DNA of 64,000 nucleotides from Aggregatilineales bacterium. GTDB taxonomy: Bacteria > Chloroflexota > Anaerolineae > Aggregatilineales > Phototrophicaceae. Below are positions 42,249 to 51,577 of this stretch, piece after piece. The DNA is taken from contig JAUQWZ010000024.1 in the NCBI GenBank assembly GCA_030834905.1, positions 124,001 to 188,000 on the forward strand, in the 5' to 3' direction. The stretch's first letter is position 1, and every line of letters begins with the position of its first letter. Position numbers and translations under genes: made by a program. Under the pieces are notes generated by a model. That model was not told where the DNA came from, did no database searches, and worked only from the letters and a program-made list of their open reading frames with translations.

Positions 42249-44369
42249 TTAGCCCACATACACCTTAAACGTAACTGTAAGCTGCGAATCGGTGACGCTG
42301 TCCACGCGCATGACGCCGCGGTTGCCGTTGGCGGTGACGATGCCGATGAGCGATCCCAGATTGATTTCGGCGCGCGGGATGCTGTCGCGATTGATGACAC
42401 CGGGATTAATCAGATCCCAGTGAACGGCGCTGATGTCCGACCCGGCGATGATGCCGAGCTTCGCGCCGAAGATCGCATCCAGCGCCAGACCGCCGTCAGC
42501 GTTCCAGTTGGCGTCGCCCTGAACGAAATCGCCTTCCAGATCAATCGTGTCGCCCAGGTTGAGCGTCTGTGCCCCCTGGTTGCGAATGGGGCGATCTACG
42601 ATATAGCTGAAGGTGAAGGTGTTGTTCAGCTCGCCATTTGCGCCTTCCGCGACCTCATTGTTGATGTCTGCCACGATGGCGGTGGTATAGAAGCCGGTAT
42701 TGGTGAGGGTGCCGTTGAGGGTGACGACCACGCTCTGCCCAACGTTGAGCGACGGGATCAGCGCCGGAATGTAGACGTTGTTCGGCGGGAAGGTGCTGGC
42801 AATGGCGAACGTGCCAGCGTTGGAATTGCCGGCATTGCGCACCGTCACGCTGACGGTGAACGGCTGACCCGGAATGATGGGCGAAGGCAGGACGCCAGCC
42901 GCGTCGATGACGATATCCGGCTCCGGCGCGGGAGTTGGCGTTGGCGTCACGCCAACCGTTGGCGTGGGCGGCGGCGCGATAATCGGCACGCGGTTGAGTT
43001 CGCCATGCACTTCGAGCAGATACGTCGCCAGCCACCCCTGCTGACCGCGGAAATCGATGACCACCCAGGTATAGTCGATGCTGGCACCGATCACCCGCGC
43101 CTGTTCGCCCTCGTTCAACTGCCCCAGAATGTCGAATTGGATGCTGGGACCGCTGCGGACGTTCTGGCGGGCGTTGGAAATGGTGATGGAGACCCCTTCG
43201 GGCGTGTTGGTGGGGACAGGCGTCGGCGTGATATTGGGCAGCGGGGCGGGAACGTCTGTCGGAAGGCGGCGGCTGCCTTCGTAACGCGCCAGCACTTCGG
43301 GCGCGCCAAAGCTGCCCAGCCGCGTGACCGTGACGTTGCTGCTGGTTTCGCCGCTGTTGAGCTGCGCCGGACGCAGGATGCCCTGGACGCTGCTCAGGTT
43401 ATCGAGCTGGTGCAGGCTGGTCAGCAGGTCGCCCGGCTGACCGATGGCGGCGGCAATCAACCGCACGCCGTCATAAGCGCTGGCTTCCACGTCACCGGGA
43501 AGAGCGCCGAACGTGCGGACGAAGGCATTCAGGAAGGTGACACTGGTGACGTCGGTGGCGGTGTACGACCAGGTAGTGGTGGACAGAATGCCGGAAAGCT
43601 GGCTGAACGGCACGATGCTGCGGAAGGTTTCATCGTTCGCCAGATTGTAGGCGAAGATCCCCTGCCAGCCGTCATTGCGCAGATTGCTGTACAGCGTGCC
43701 CGCCAGCGCCGGGCTGCCGTAGGCGACGATCGCTTCCGGATCTGCTTCAACCAACCGCTGGACGAGGTCATTAATCTGTTGATCCTGTCGCAGCAGCAGC
43801 GCTGGCTGTGGGGTGACACCGAGCGCGGAAGCCGAAGTTGAGAAGCCGATTACGCTGGCGGTGCTGGCAACATCCAACTGCACCGTGGCGATGCGCTGAA
43901 GACCAAATTCGTTGAGCAGGAAATTCGCCAGCGCCTGCCCCTGCATCACTTCGGGCGCGCGTGTGCGAACGAGGCGTCCACTGCTGTCAGATGTAATAAT
44001 GGTATCGCCAACAGCCGGGGTAAGCACCGGCACGCCGAGACTTTGCAGCAGCGGCATCCCGTTAAGGACTTCCTCGCTGGTTTCGGGTCCGAGGACGGCG
44101 GTCACGGCGGCGTTTCGCAGGGCGTTGACCGCTGCTTCCATATCGATACCGGACGGTTGAATGATCAATTCAAGGCGGGAAAATGAGCCGTCCGCGCCGC
44201 GCACGCCGCCGCTGTCGTTGATTTCCTGAACGGCGAGGCGCGCGCCATTGGTGATCGCGCCCTGTTCGTCGTCGAGCACGCCGATGCGAAGCACAGGCTG
44301 CTCCTGCGCGTGGACAATCGTAAATGAGGCGATCAGGCATAAGAGAATAATTTTGAGTCGCTGCATCAT
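42249..44369 (-). CDS. Chimeric branched-chain-type periplasmic binding protein with SH3-like and CARDB domains
   Basis: A 706 aa protein starting at ATG 44369 after GAGAGGAA. Order: signal peptide (1-21); type 1 periplasmic binding domain (about 26-350: LRIGVLDDEQGAITNGARLAVQEIND, VLGPETSEEVLNGMPLLQSLGVPVLTP); TP linker; SH3-like domain (about 380-450: NVRSGPSIQFDILGQL); TP linker; CARDB adhesion module (about 475-590: PGQPFTVSVTVRNAGNSNAGTF); a C-terminal beta domain I do not recognise. No permease or ATPase is adjacent, so a ligand-sensing or surface role is more likely than transport. Confidence 0.82.
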   Translation of the reverse strand: MMQRLKIILLCLIASFTIVHAQEQPVLRIGVLDDEQGAITNGARLAVQEINDSGGVRGADGSFSRLELIIQPSGIDMEAAVNALRNAAVTAVLGPETSEEVLNGMPLLQSLGVPVLTPAVGDTIITSDSSGRLVRTRAPEVMQGQALANFLLNEFGLQRIATVQLDVASTASVIGFSTSASALGVTPQPALLLRQDQQINDLVQRLVEADPEAIVAYGSPALAGTLYSNLRNDGWQGIFAYNLANDETFRSIVPFSQLSGILSTTTWSYTATDVTSVTFLNAFVRTFGALPGDVEASAYDGVRLIAAAIGQPGDLLTSLHQLDNLSSVQGILRPAQLNSGETSSNVTVTRLGSFGAPEVLARYEGSRRLPTDVPAPLPNITPTPVPTNTPEGVSITISNARQNVRSGPSIQFDILGQLNEGEQARVIGASIDYTWVVIDFRGQQGWLATYLLEVHGELNRVPIIAPPPTPTVGVTPTPTPAPEPDIVIDAAGVLPSPIIPGQPFTVSVTVRNAGNSNAGTFAIASTFPPNNVYIPALIPSLNVGQSVVVTLNGTLTNTGFYTTAIVADINNEVAEGANGELNNTFTFSYIVDRPIRNQGAQTLNLGDTIDLEGDFVQGDANWNADGGLALDAIFGAKLGIIAGSDISAVHWDLINPGVINRDSIPRAEINLGSLIGIVTANGNRGVMRVDSVTDSQLTVTFKVYVG

Positions 44370-44441
44370 CGTTTCCTCTCCTTGTATGGATGTCAGTATA
44401 CCCGCACTTCCACGCCGCGCCACGCGAACGGTCTTCTCATC

Positions 44442-44469
44442 TTGATTTTCAGGGTTTCCTGACTATACT
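44442..44469 (+). promoter_or_regulatory. Candidate distal greA promoter
   Basis: TTGATT, a 16-base spacer and TATACT at 44464-44469. If used, the greA leader would be about 300 bases. Confidence 0.4.
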
Positions 44470-44779
44470 GGCAATTTAGGCAGCCGTTCAGAAACACGCT
44501 TGCAGGGCGTCGCATGGCGCAGCGCAGGCAATAATCTCGAATGGCTGGCAGGCGCGGCTTTTGCAAGCTGCGAGGGTGTTGCAGTCGCTTTTTTCTGAAA
44601 AGTATAAGGTCAAATGCCGCTACCCGCTGCGGCGAGTAGTGAGCTTTTGCTATACCTTTTGTGCGGCATCAATGACCAGCAGCAGCCAGAACATTTCCCG
44701 GCAATCGTCTGGCAGCGCTGGGGTTGTGAAGTCAATACAACTGTCCGAATGTGAAGTATCAGGTAGAGGTCAGTCGATC
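44470..44779 (+). other. Long leader region of greA
   Basis: About 310 bases with no gene I can support; an open frame through it (from 44561) shows no protein-like pattern. It contains a second promoter-like pair, TTGCAG (44579-44584), an 18-base spacer and TATAAG (44603-44608), and several short GC-rich inverted words. No riboswitch class is recognisable. E. coli greA also has a long regulatory leader, but no homology is visible. Confidence 0.4.
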
Positions 44780-45247
44780 ATGGAAGAAATGGTCTATCTC
44801 ACTGCTGAAGGCGCGGAAGATTTGCAGCGCGAACTGAATATGCTGATTAATGAGCGCCGTCCTGAACTGGCGCGTATGCTGACGGAGGCTGTCGCGCAGG
44901 GCGATCTCAAGGAGAATGCCGACTATCACGACGCCAAGGAGCAGCAGGCGTTTATCGAGGGGCGCATCAACTACCTCGAAAACACGCTGCGGAGCGCCAA
45001 GATCATCCAGCACGACGGTAAAATTGACATGGTGCGCGTCGGGGCGAAGGTGACAATCGTTGAAGATGGCGAAGACGACGAAGAGACGTACATCATCGTC
45101 GGCGCTGCCGAAGCAAACCCCACTGAAGGGAAGATCTCCAATGAAAGCCCGATTGGCGGCGCGCTGTTGGGGCGCAAAAAGGGCGACAAGGTGCGCGTGA
45201 AGACACCCGCCGGTGAAATCACCTTTAAGATCAAAAAGATTGGCTAA
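44780..45247 (+). CDS. greA: Transcription elongation factor GreA
   Basis: Binds the RNA polymerase secondary channel and stimulates cleavage of backtracked RNA. The 155 aa chain has an N-terminal coiled coil with QGDLKENADYHDAKEQQAFIEGRI, the GreA signature with acidic tip residues. The C-terminal FKBP-like domain ends ESPIGGALLGRKKGDKVRVKTPAGEITFKI. ATG 44780 fits the family start (MEEMVYLTAEG) and has AGAGGT 9 bases upstream. Confidence 0.95.
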   Translation: MEEMVYLTAEGAEDLQRELNMLINERRPELARMLTEAVAQGDLKENADYHDAKEQQAFIEGRINYLENTLRSAKIIQHDGKIDMVRVGAKVTIVEDGEDDEETYIIVGAAEANPTEGKISNESPIGGALLGRKKGDKVRVKTPAGEITFKIKKIG

Positions 45248-45272
45248 TTCCTTCTAGGATGCTGGCAGATAA

Positions 45273-45320
45273 CAGGGGCGACGGCGACGTTCATTCACGC
45301 CGGGTCGCCCCTGCTTGTTC
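45273..45320. terminator. Hairpin between greA and the convergent membrane protein gene
   Basis: CAGGGGCGAC and GTCGCCCCTG form a perfect 10-bp stem with a 21-base loop, followed by only a weak T-rich stretch. Confidence 0.5.
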
Positions 45321-45345
45321 ATACGTGGTTTTGTGTGCAGCGCCG

Positions 45346-46707
45346 CTATGAAATCGGAGTGAAGTCCCCTGTTCCGCCAAAGGGATCGTCGTCGTTAAGG
45401 GTCGATGGCGGCGGCGCAGCCGGAGGAGCAGGTCGCGCGGGCGCTGGCGGCGGCTGATAGGGTGCTGGCGAAAAGCCGGTTGGCGGGCGGGCAGGTGCTG
45501 GTACGGGTGCCCGCGGGGCTGGCGCTGCCGGTGGCGGCTCATACGTCGGCGCGTAGGGCGCTGGCGCGGTGGCGACGGGTACGGCTGGCGCTGTCTGAAC
45601 CGTGACCGCTGGCGCGACGGCGGGAACACCTGCGCCCGCTTCCTTGCGCCACGCGGCGAGTTCAACCGTTAGCTTCTGGAAGTAGCTGCGCGGCGGCAGC
45701 GGACCCGTTCCGTATTCCAGTTCAACGATCCGCGCTTGCAGCCGCAGGGAGGCAGTTTCCAGCAGGACGGTTGCGCCCGGCTCGGCGAGTACCAGATCGC
45801 CCTTGCCTTCCAGCTTGGCGCGCAGCGCCGGGTCATTGAAGGCGTGTTCGGACACGAATACTTTGGTGATCGTGCGGACAAAATCGTCCTTGTCGAACAG
45901 CCAGACTTCAGCCGCGGTGGCTTTCTGCGGCTCGCCTACGCCGATGGTTTCCGAAATTCCCGCGCCGCATTCTCCGAGGAAACGCTCGTTTTCGTCTTCA
46001 ATGCTGAACGAGTCATCATACTGCCCATGCCCCAGAATATAGGTGGACATGCGCTGCATCAGCGGCGCGCCAAAGGATGTTGCCGCGAAATCGGTCCTTT
46101 GCGTCTGAAGCGCCTGACGGGTTGCCTGCACCTGCTGGCGCATTGCCTGCACTTCTTCGCTCACCTTTTCGCCGCGCGCTCGTTTGATCAGCGGGTCGAT
46201 GAGGTTGGGCTGAATGAACATTCCCCACAGGATGGCGACGATGGTGCCGATGACGACTGCCACCAGCGGCGCGACGATGAAGGGCAGAATGTTGCTGAGG
46301 ACGTTGGGCTGCGGCGCTTCCACCGCCAGCGCGTTGACCGCTTCGGCGTAGGGGCGAATGTCTTGCAGCTTCTGAACGTTGGCTTCTTCGCCAGGCGTAA
46401 TGATGAGGCGATCCACAATTTGCAGCGGGTCATCCACCCGGCTCAACAGATCGGTGATGTTGGCGCTGATATCAGCGTTGGCTTCGGCGTTGCGATCTGC
46501 CAGAAGCTTGACCCATTCATCCTGCCAGCTTTGATGAAGCGTGCTTGGATCGGCATCGTAGTAGATCGTTGGCGCAAGCGCGTAAGCCCACACCAGCCCG
46601 ACGATTACGCCGATGACGAGCGCCAGCAGCGTTCCCCCGCTTGGCATATAGGGCTTCAATAGGACAACGTAGATTCCGTTGTAACTATCGCGAAGAAATT
46701 TCATCAT
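45346..46707 (-). CDS. Hypothetical two-helix membrane protein with proline-rich tail
   Basis: A 453 aa protein not recognised as a named family. A membrane helix lies at about 24-48, then a soluble segment (about 50-130), a second helix (about 138-165), and a basic, coiled-coil-like stretch with EEVQAMRQQVQATRQALQ (about 180-205). A compact domain (about 210-350) has GHGQYDDSFSIEDENERFLGECG and FDKDDFVRTITKVFVSE. The tail of about 90 residues is Pro/Ala-rich and disordered. The N- and C-termini appear to be on the same side. It is monocistronic, converging on greA. Confidence 0.65.
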   Translation of the reverse strand: MMKFLRDSYNGIYVVLLKPYMPSGGTLLALVIGVIVGLVWAYALAPTIYYDADPSTLHQSWQDEWVKLLADRNAEANADISANITDLLSRVDDPLQIVDRLIITPGEEANVQKLQDIRPYAEAVNALAVEAPQPNVLSNILPFIVAPLVAVVIGTIVAILWGMFIQPNLIDPLIKRARGEKVSEEVQAMRQQVQATRQALQTQRTDFAATSFGAPLMQRMSTYILGHGQYDDSFSIEDENERFLGECGAGISETIGVGEPQKATAAEVWLFDKDDFVRTITKVFVSEHAFNDPALRAKLEGKGDLVLAEPGATVLLETASLRLQARIVELEYGTGPLPPRSYFQKLTVELAAWRKEAGAGVPAVAPAVTVQTAPAVPVATAPAPYAPTYEPPPAAPAPRAPVPAPARPPTGFSPAPYQPPPAPARPAPPAAPPPSTLNDDDPFGGTGDFTPIS

Positions 46708-46781
46708 AAGGCTGGCGCCTTTCGTGTGAATCCCGTCCCAAGACTGATTCTACCGGAAACTTTCTCTAATATACGCTAAAG

Positions 46782-46830
46782 GTTAAAATATGCAAACGCC
46801 AGCAGAGAGGATTTCCGCTGGCGTTTGTCA
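46782..46830 (-). terminator. Terminator of the ffh-topA operon
   Basis: CAAACGCCAGC and GCTGGCGTTTG form a perfect 11-bp stem (46793-46803/46817-46827), with a further short inner GGA/TCC pairing. On the - strand it is followed by GCATATTTTAACC. It lies 8 bases beyond the topA stop. Confidence 0.75.
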
Positions 46831-46834
46831 TTTG

Positions 46835-49288
46835 TTAAGCCAGTTCTGCTTCGATACTGGGCAGCTCGTTGACCCGGTAGCTGTTGCCGCAGTTCAGACA
46901 CTGGGCGGTTGTCCGGTTCTGCTCGATAAGCAATCCGCCGCAGTTGGGGCAGGGCTGCTGAAGCGGGCGCTTCCAACTGGTAAATTCGCAGTCCGGGAAG
47001 CGGGAACACCCGTAGAAGGTGCGCCCTTTCTTGGAACGGCGAACGGTCAGTTCACCGCCGTGTTGTTCGCCGCAGACCGGGCAGGCGATGCCCATGCGCT
47101 CCAGAAACGGCTCGGTGTGGCGGCAGGTCGGGTAGTCGGAACAGCCGATAAATTTGCCGAAACGACCGTAGCGCATGACCAGCGGCTTGCCGCAGACCGG
47201 GCAATCACGCCCGATCTTCTCTTCCTGCTGCACGTTGGGGATGGCTTCGCGGGCATTGCGAAGCTCACGCTCAAAAGGATTGTAGAAGTCGCGCAGCATG
47301 GGTCGCCACTCGCGCTTGCCTTCAGCGATGTCGTCCAGCCGACCTTCCATCCGGGCGGTGAACTGAACGTCCATGATCTCCGGGAAGAATTTGGTCAGCA
47401 GGTCGTTTACGATTCGTCCTGTTTCAGTGGGAACGAGCCGGTCTTTCTCCTGCTTGACCACGTACTCGCGATCCTGAATGACGGCGACGGTTGGCGCATA
47501 GGTGCTGGGGCGACCGATGCCGTATTCTTCCAGCGTGCGCACCAGGCTGGCTTCGGTGTAGCGCGGCGGCGGCTGGGTAAAGTGCTGCTCTGGCAGCAGC
47601 TCAAGCAAATCCACTTGTTCGCCAACCGTAAGCTCCGGCAGGATGCGCCCTTCGTCTTCGTCAAGGGCAATATCTTCGTCGCGGGCGTCTTCGTAGAGGA
47701 TGAGGAAGCCCCGGAACTTGATGGTGCTGCCGGAAACGCGGAAATGATACGGACGGTCTTTCGCCGTCTTGCCTGCGTCAATATCCACGCGCAGGGTGTT
47801 GTAGACGGCATTCGACATCTGGCTGGCGACGAAGCGCTGCCAGATGAGGTTGTAGAGCCGGTACTGCTCCGGCGTCAGCATGTGTTTGATGCTGTCAGGG
47901 TGGCGGGTGATGCTGGTCGGGCGAATGCCCTCGTGCGCTTCCTGCGCGCCCTTGGCTTTGGTCTTGTACACCGGCGCTTTGGCGGGCATGAACTCCTTGC
48001 CAAAACGCGCCTCGATGAACTCGCGGGCTTCTTTCTGTGCCTGCGGCGAAATGTTGGTGCTGTCGGTACGCATGTAGGTGATCAAGCCGCCAGAGACTTC
48101 GCCTTTGACATCGCCTTCATACAGCTTCTGCGCGACCGACATGGTGCGCCGGGCGTTAAAACCCAGACGGCGCGACGCTTCCTGCTGAAGCGTGCTGGTG
48201 GTGAAAGGGGCAGAGGGCTTGCGCACGCGCTCGCCGCGCTTGACGTCGGCGACCACGAATTGGCTGCGCTTGAGCACTTCCAGATGGGGCAGCACGTCGC
48301 TTTCGGCGTGGAAAGCAACGTCCTGGCTGCCGATCTTCATCAACCGGGCGAGAAATGGGCGCGCTTCGTTTCTGCCGTTGCGCTGCTTTTGCAGCCGCGC
48401 GTCCAGCGTCCAGTATTCCTGTGGCACGAACACTTCAATTTCGCGCTCGCGATCCACAATCAGCCGCACCGCGATACTCTGCACGCGCCCTGCCGAAAGG
48501 CGGTTGCGCACCTTCGACCAGAGCAGTTCGGTGATGTTGTAGCCGACGAGCCGATCCAGGATGCGGCGCGCCTGCTGGGCATTGACCAGATTCATGTCTA
48601 CATCGCGCGGCTGCCCAAATGCTTCCTGAATGGCAGGCTCGGTGATTTCGTGGAAGACGACGCGCTTGATAGGCTTGTTTTCCATCTCCGCCGCCGCGAT
48701 CAGATGCCAGGCAATCGCCTCGCCTTCGCGGTCAGGGTCGGTCGCCAGAAAGATTTCCTTAGCGCCGCTGACGGCAGCCTGCAGGTCTTTGACGTTCGCG
48801 CGCTGTTCGTTGGGAACGCGGTATTTCGGCTCAAAGTCGTTGTTCACATCGACGGAAAGCTGCGATACCAGCAGATCGCGCACATGTCCCTTCGACGCCT
48901 TGACGGTATAGCCCTTGCCCAGGAAACGCCCCACGCTGCGGGCTTTCGCCGGCGATTCAACAATCACCAGCTTGCCCACCGAGCCGGCAGACCGCGCTGC
49001 CTTCTGCGGCGCAGACTTTTTGGTTGTGGTCGCGCGTTTAGCGCCCGATTTGGTTTTCCTGGTGGATTTCTTCGCCTTCGCGCTGGTGGATTTCGCCTTC
49101 TTCGGCGCTGGATCGGGTTTGGGCAGGTTGGCGTGGGCATCGGTTTTACCCATGCGGAACAAGGCAGTGCCGCACACGGGGCAGATGCCGCGGGTGCCAG
49201 CAGCGCCATTGCTGGTATACACAGGCTGCGCATCGTTCAACGTGCGCTTGGTCTTACATTTTACGCAGTACGCCTGTAGGTCGCTCAT
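46835..49288 (-). CDS. topA: DNA topoisomerase I with N-terminal zinc ribbon and basic linker
   Basis: Type IA topoisomerase relaxing negative supercoils. The 817 aa chain starts with an extra zinc ribbon (Cys8/11/36/39; DUF5679-like) and a Lys/Ala/Thr-rich, histone-tail-like linker (about 62-104). The standard enzyme follows: Toprim KLVIVESPAKARSV and ATDPDREGEAIAWHL, HEIT, the gate domain, the active-site Tyr in GGLITYMRTDSTN, RPTSITRHPDSIKHML. Three C-terminal Cys4 fingers follow (CPVCGKP, CPVCGEQ, CPNCGG). It is the last gene of the operon. Confidence 0.95.
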   Translation of the reverse strand: MSDLQAYCVKCKTKRTLNDAQPVYTSNGAAGTRGICPVCGTALFRMGKTDAHANLPKPDPAPKKAKSTSAKAKKSTRKTKSGAKRATTTKKSAPQKAARSAGSVGKLVIVESPAKARSVGRFLGKGYTVKASKGHVRDLLVSQLSVDVNNDFEPKYRVPNEQRANVKDLQAAVSGAKEIFLATDPDREGEAIAWHLIAAAEMENKPIKRVVFHEITEPAIQEAFGQPRDVDMNLVNAQQARRILDRLVGYNITELLWSKVRNRLSAGRVQSIAVRLIVDREREIEVFVPQEYWTLDARLQKQRNGRNEARPFLARLMKIGSQDVAFHAESDVLPHLEVLKRSQFVVADVKRGERVRKPSAPFTTSTLQQEASRRLGFNARRTMSVAQKLYEGDVKGEVSGGLITYMRTDSTNISPQAQKEAREFIEARFGKEFMPAKAPVYKTKAKGAQEAHEGIRPTSITRHPDSIKHMLTPEQYRLYNLIWQRFVASQMSNAVYNTLRVDIDAGKTAKDRPYHFRVSGSTIKFRGFLILYEDARDEDIALDEDEGRILPELTVGEQVDLLELLPEQHFTQPPPRYTEASLVRTLEEYGIGRPSTYAPTVAVIQDREYVVKQEKDRLVPTETGRIVNDLLTKFFPEIMDVQFTARMEGRLDDIAEGKREWRPMLRDFYNPFERELRNAREAIPNVQQEEKIGRDCPVCGKPLVMRYGRFGKFIGCSDYPTCRHTEPFLERMGIACPVCGEQHGGELTVRRSKKGRTFYGCSRFPDCEFTSWKRPLQQPCPNCGGLLIEQNRTTAQCLNCGNSYRVNELPSIEAELA

Positions 49289-49309
49289 TCGTTAGCCTTC
49301 AAACTTACG

Positions 49310-50395
49310 CTAGAGATAGGACTCGCCGTTCATTTCGCGCAGAATGTTTACGATCTGTCTCACATCCTGCGAACGATCTTTGTGACAGACCATCAGAATA
49401 TCATCTGTTTCTACGATGACAAGATTATCTACACCAATAGTGACGGTTAGTTTGTCACTGTAAACCAGCGTATTCGTCGTGTCAACCTTCAGACGTTGGG
49501 GCGCGGTACCTTTATAGCAGTTTCCGTCGGCGTCGCGCTCCAGAATGCCATAGAGGGCATCCCAACTGCCGACATCGCTCCAGCCGATATCGACTGGAAT
49601 GACGGCGATAGACTGCGCGCCTTCCATGATGGCGTAGTCAATTGACTTTTTCGGAACCTGTTCCCAGACGCGATTCAGCGTCTCCTGGTAGCGCGGCGTA
49701 TCGACATCCGGCTGAAGCTGCATCATCAGGCGGTAGGTTTCGGGCTGCTGGCGTTCAAACTCGCCTAGTGCCTGGCTGGCGCGCATGATGAACATGCCCG
49801 AATTCCAACTGTAGTCGCCGGACGCGATAAAGATCATTGCCGTTTCAAGATTCGGCTTCTCGGTAAAACCGAGCGCATGATAGCAGTCGAAGCCATCCAG
49901 TGAGCGAATCAACTCACCGCGACGAATATAACCAAAGGCGGTTGAGGGCAGCGACGCCGAGATGCCGAGCGTGACGATGGTGCTTTCCTGTCGCGCCATT
50001 GTGTAACCCGCCGCCAGCGCCGCGCGGAAGCCTTCCTTATCGCCAATGTGGTGATCGGCGGTCAGGATAGCCACGACGGCTTCAGGATCGCGCTTCTGGA
50101 TGATGGTCAGCCCAAGCGCCGCCGCCGGACCCGTGTCACGGGCAAACGGTTCGGTCAGGAAGTTCTCGTGCGGCAGTTCGGGAGCCTGCTGGCGCAGCGT
50201 CTGCATGTGCTTTTCACCCGCTACGACATAAATCCGGTCGGGCGTGAACAGGGGTGATAGACGGTCGATGCTGACGCGGAACATGGATCGTTCTTCGATT
50301 AACGGCAGTAACTGCTTTGGCGTGCTGCTCCGGCTCATGGGCCACAAGCGAGTGCCACCGCCGCCCGCCATAATCAGCGCGTAGAAGTGTTCCAT
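49310..50395 (-). CDS. manC: Mannose-1-phosphate guanylyltransferase
   Basis: Makes GDP-mannose from GTP and Man-1-P. The 361 aa chain has the nucleotidyltransferase signature ALIMAGGGGTRLWPMSRSSTPKQLLPL, the metal-binding TADHHIGD (usual PSDH replaced by ADHH), FTEKP, YSWNSGMFIM, and VDIGWSDVGSWDALY. This is the single-function form without the phosphomannose isomerase domain. It sits between dprA and topA and probably feeds the mannosyltransferases elsewhere; the link to the operon looks incidental. Confidence 0.94.
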   Translation of the reverse strand: MEHFYALIMAGGGGTRLWPMSRSSTPKQLLPLIEERSMFRVSIDRLSPLFTPDRIYVVAGEKHMQTLRQQAPELPHENFLTEPFARDTGPAAALGLTIIQKRDPEAVVAILTADHHIGDKEGFRAALAAGYTMARQESTIVTLGISASLPSTAFGYIRRGELIRSLDGFDCYHALGFTEKPNLETAMIFIASGDYSWNSGMFIMRASQALGEFERQQPETYRLMMQLQPDVDTPRYQETLNRVWEQVPKKSIDYAIMEGAQSIAVIPVDIGWSDVGSWDALYGILERDADGNCYKGTAPQRLKVDTTNTLVYSDKLTVTIGVDNLVIVETDDILMVCHKDRSQDVRQIVNILREMNGESYL

Positions 50396-50424
50396 AGATG
50401 CGATGCCTCATTTCTCGATGTGTC

Positions 50425-51522
50425 TCAATGGTCAACCATTAAGCTGTACTGCATGTGTCCGACGTTGCGCGCCAGCCCTTTGAGTTCCAGCAGGGTGAGC
50501 GTGCTGGTGACGGTCGTCACCGGCAGCCCGCAGACGCGGACAAGATCGTCAATGTGAACCGGTTCGTGACTCAGATACTGGAGAAGCTCGGCTTCTACCG
50601 CGTTCGCCGGAGCGATACGCTCTGTGACAGTCCTGGTCTGCACGTTGCGGTGGGCGATATTCAGCTCGTCGAGAATATCATCCACGCTGGTGACCAGTTT
50701 AGCGCCATCCTGAATCAGATGATTGCCGCCCGCGCTCATGGGATTGAAGATGCTGCCGGGTACGGCAAAAACTTCGCGTCCCTGTTCCGCCGCCACCGCT
50801 GCCGTGATGAGCGCCCCGCTTTGGTCGGGCGCTTCGGCAATCAGCACGCCCAGTGACAGCCCACTGATGATGCGGTTGCGGCGCGGAAAATTACGCGCGT
50901 CGGGTCGGGTGCCGATAGCAAACTCGCTGATGACCGCGCCGCGTTCGATAATTTCACGCGCAAGCGGCTGGTGGTCGCGCGGGTAGACCTGATCAATGCC
51001 GCAGCCCAGAATAGCGATGGTGCGTCCGCCGCCGTCGAGCGCGCCCCGGTGCGCCGCCGCGTCGATGCCATGCGCCAGCCCGCTGACGATGGTGACTTCA
51101 TGGCGCGTAAGCTGGCGGGCAAGATATGCCGCCGCGTCGCGCCCGTAGGTGCTCGCCTTGCGCGTGCCAACGATGGCAAGCGCCCGTTCGTCCTGGGGCA
51201 GCAGCGTGCCGCGCACGTACAGCACGATGGGCGCGTCTGGAATCTGGCGCAATAGGGCAGGATAGTCTTCGTCGTCGGGTGTCAGCAGCCGCGCGCCGAC
51301 GCGGGCAATTCTGGCAAATTCGTGATCCAAATCAAGCTGCGCCCGCAGCCGCGCAAGATTGGCGGTGGGCGCTTCTTCCAAGCCGATCTCACGCAGGAAG
51401 GACGACTCCGCGTTCCAGGCGGCTTCGAGACTTCCGCAGGCGTTGAGCAGGTTCTGAAGTCGTTTGGGTCCAATTTCGGGAATGAGGCTGAAGCCCAGCC
51501 AGTATTTCGGGTTGTTCAACAA
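50425..51522 (-). CDS. dprA: DNA processing protein DprA
   Basis: Loads RecA on incoming single-stranded DNA during natural transformation. The 365 aa chain has an N-terminal helix-hairpin-helix region (LIPEIGPKRLQNLL), then the Rossmann-like DprA core with VGTRKASTYGRDAA, SGLAHGIDAAAHRGAL, LGCGIDQVYPRDHQPLA, FPRRNRIISGLS and EQGREVFAVPGSIFNPMSAGGNHLIQDGAKLV. A C-terminal winged helix (EAELLQYLSHEPVHIDDLVR) completes it. Its presence hints at competence, but no other com genes are seen here. Confidence 0.95.
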   Translation of the reverse strand: MLNNPKYWLGFSLIPEIGPKRLQNLLNACGSLEAAWNAESSFLREIGLEEAPTANLARLRAQLDLDHEFARIARVGARLLTPDDEDYPALLRQIPDAPIVLYVRGTLLPQDERALAIVGTRKASTYGRDAAAYLARQLTRHEVTIVSGLAHGIDAAAHRGALDGGGRTIAILGCGIDQVYPRDHQPLAREIIERGAVISEFAIGTRPDARNFPRRNRIISGLSLGVLIAEAPDQSGALITAAVAAEQGREVFAVPGSIFNPMSAGGNHLIQDGAKLVTSVDDILDELNIAHRNVQTRTVTERIAPANAVEAELLQYLSHEPVHIDDLVRVCGLPVTTVTSTLTLLELKGLARNVGHMQYSLMVDH

Positions 51523-51577
51523 CGACCCACCATCTGAAGGTCACTCTGCTCAGTATGCTGCGCAGAGTCGCGCCCTG

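Noticed and set aside
42420-43841. 473-codon + strand frame within the chimeric binding protein gene
   Set aside because: Shadow frame; the - strand protein has a signal peptide and several recognisable domains.
44561-44779. N-terminal 73-residue extension of GreA
   Set aside because: The open frame is fortuitous: the GreA family begins at MEEMVYLTAEG, with a good ribosome site at 44765-44770.
46790-49279. 829-codon open frame on the + strand opposite topA
   Set aside because: It is the complement of a clear topoisomerase I gene; its translation is rich in Arg/Ala/Val/His with no domain pattern. Long antisense frames are expected in GC-rich DNA.
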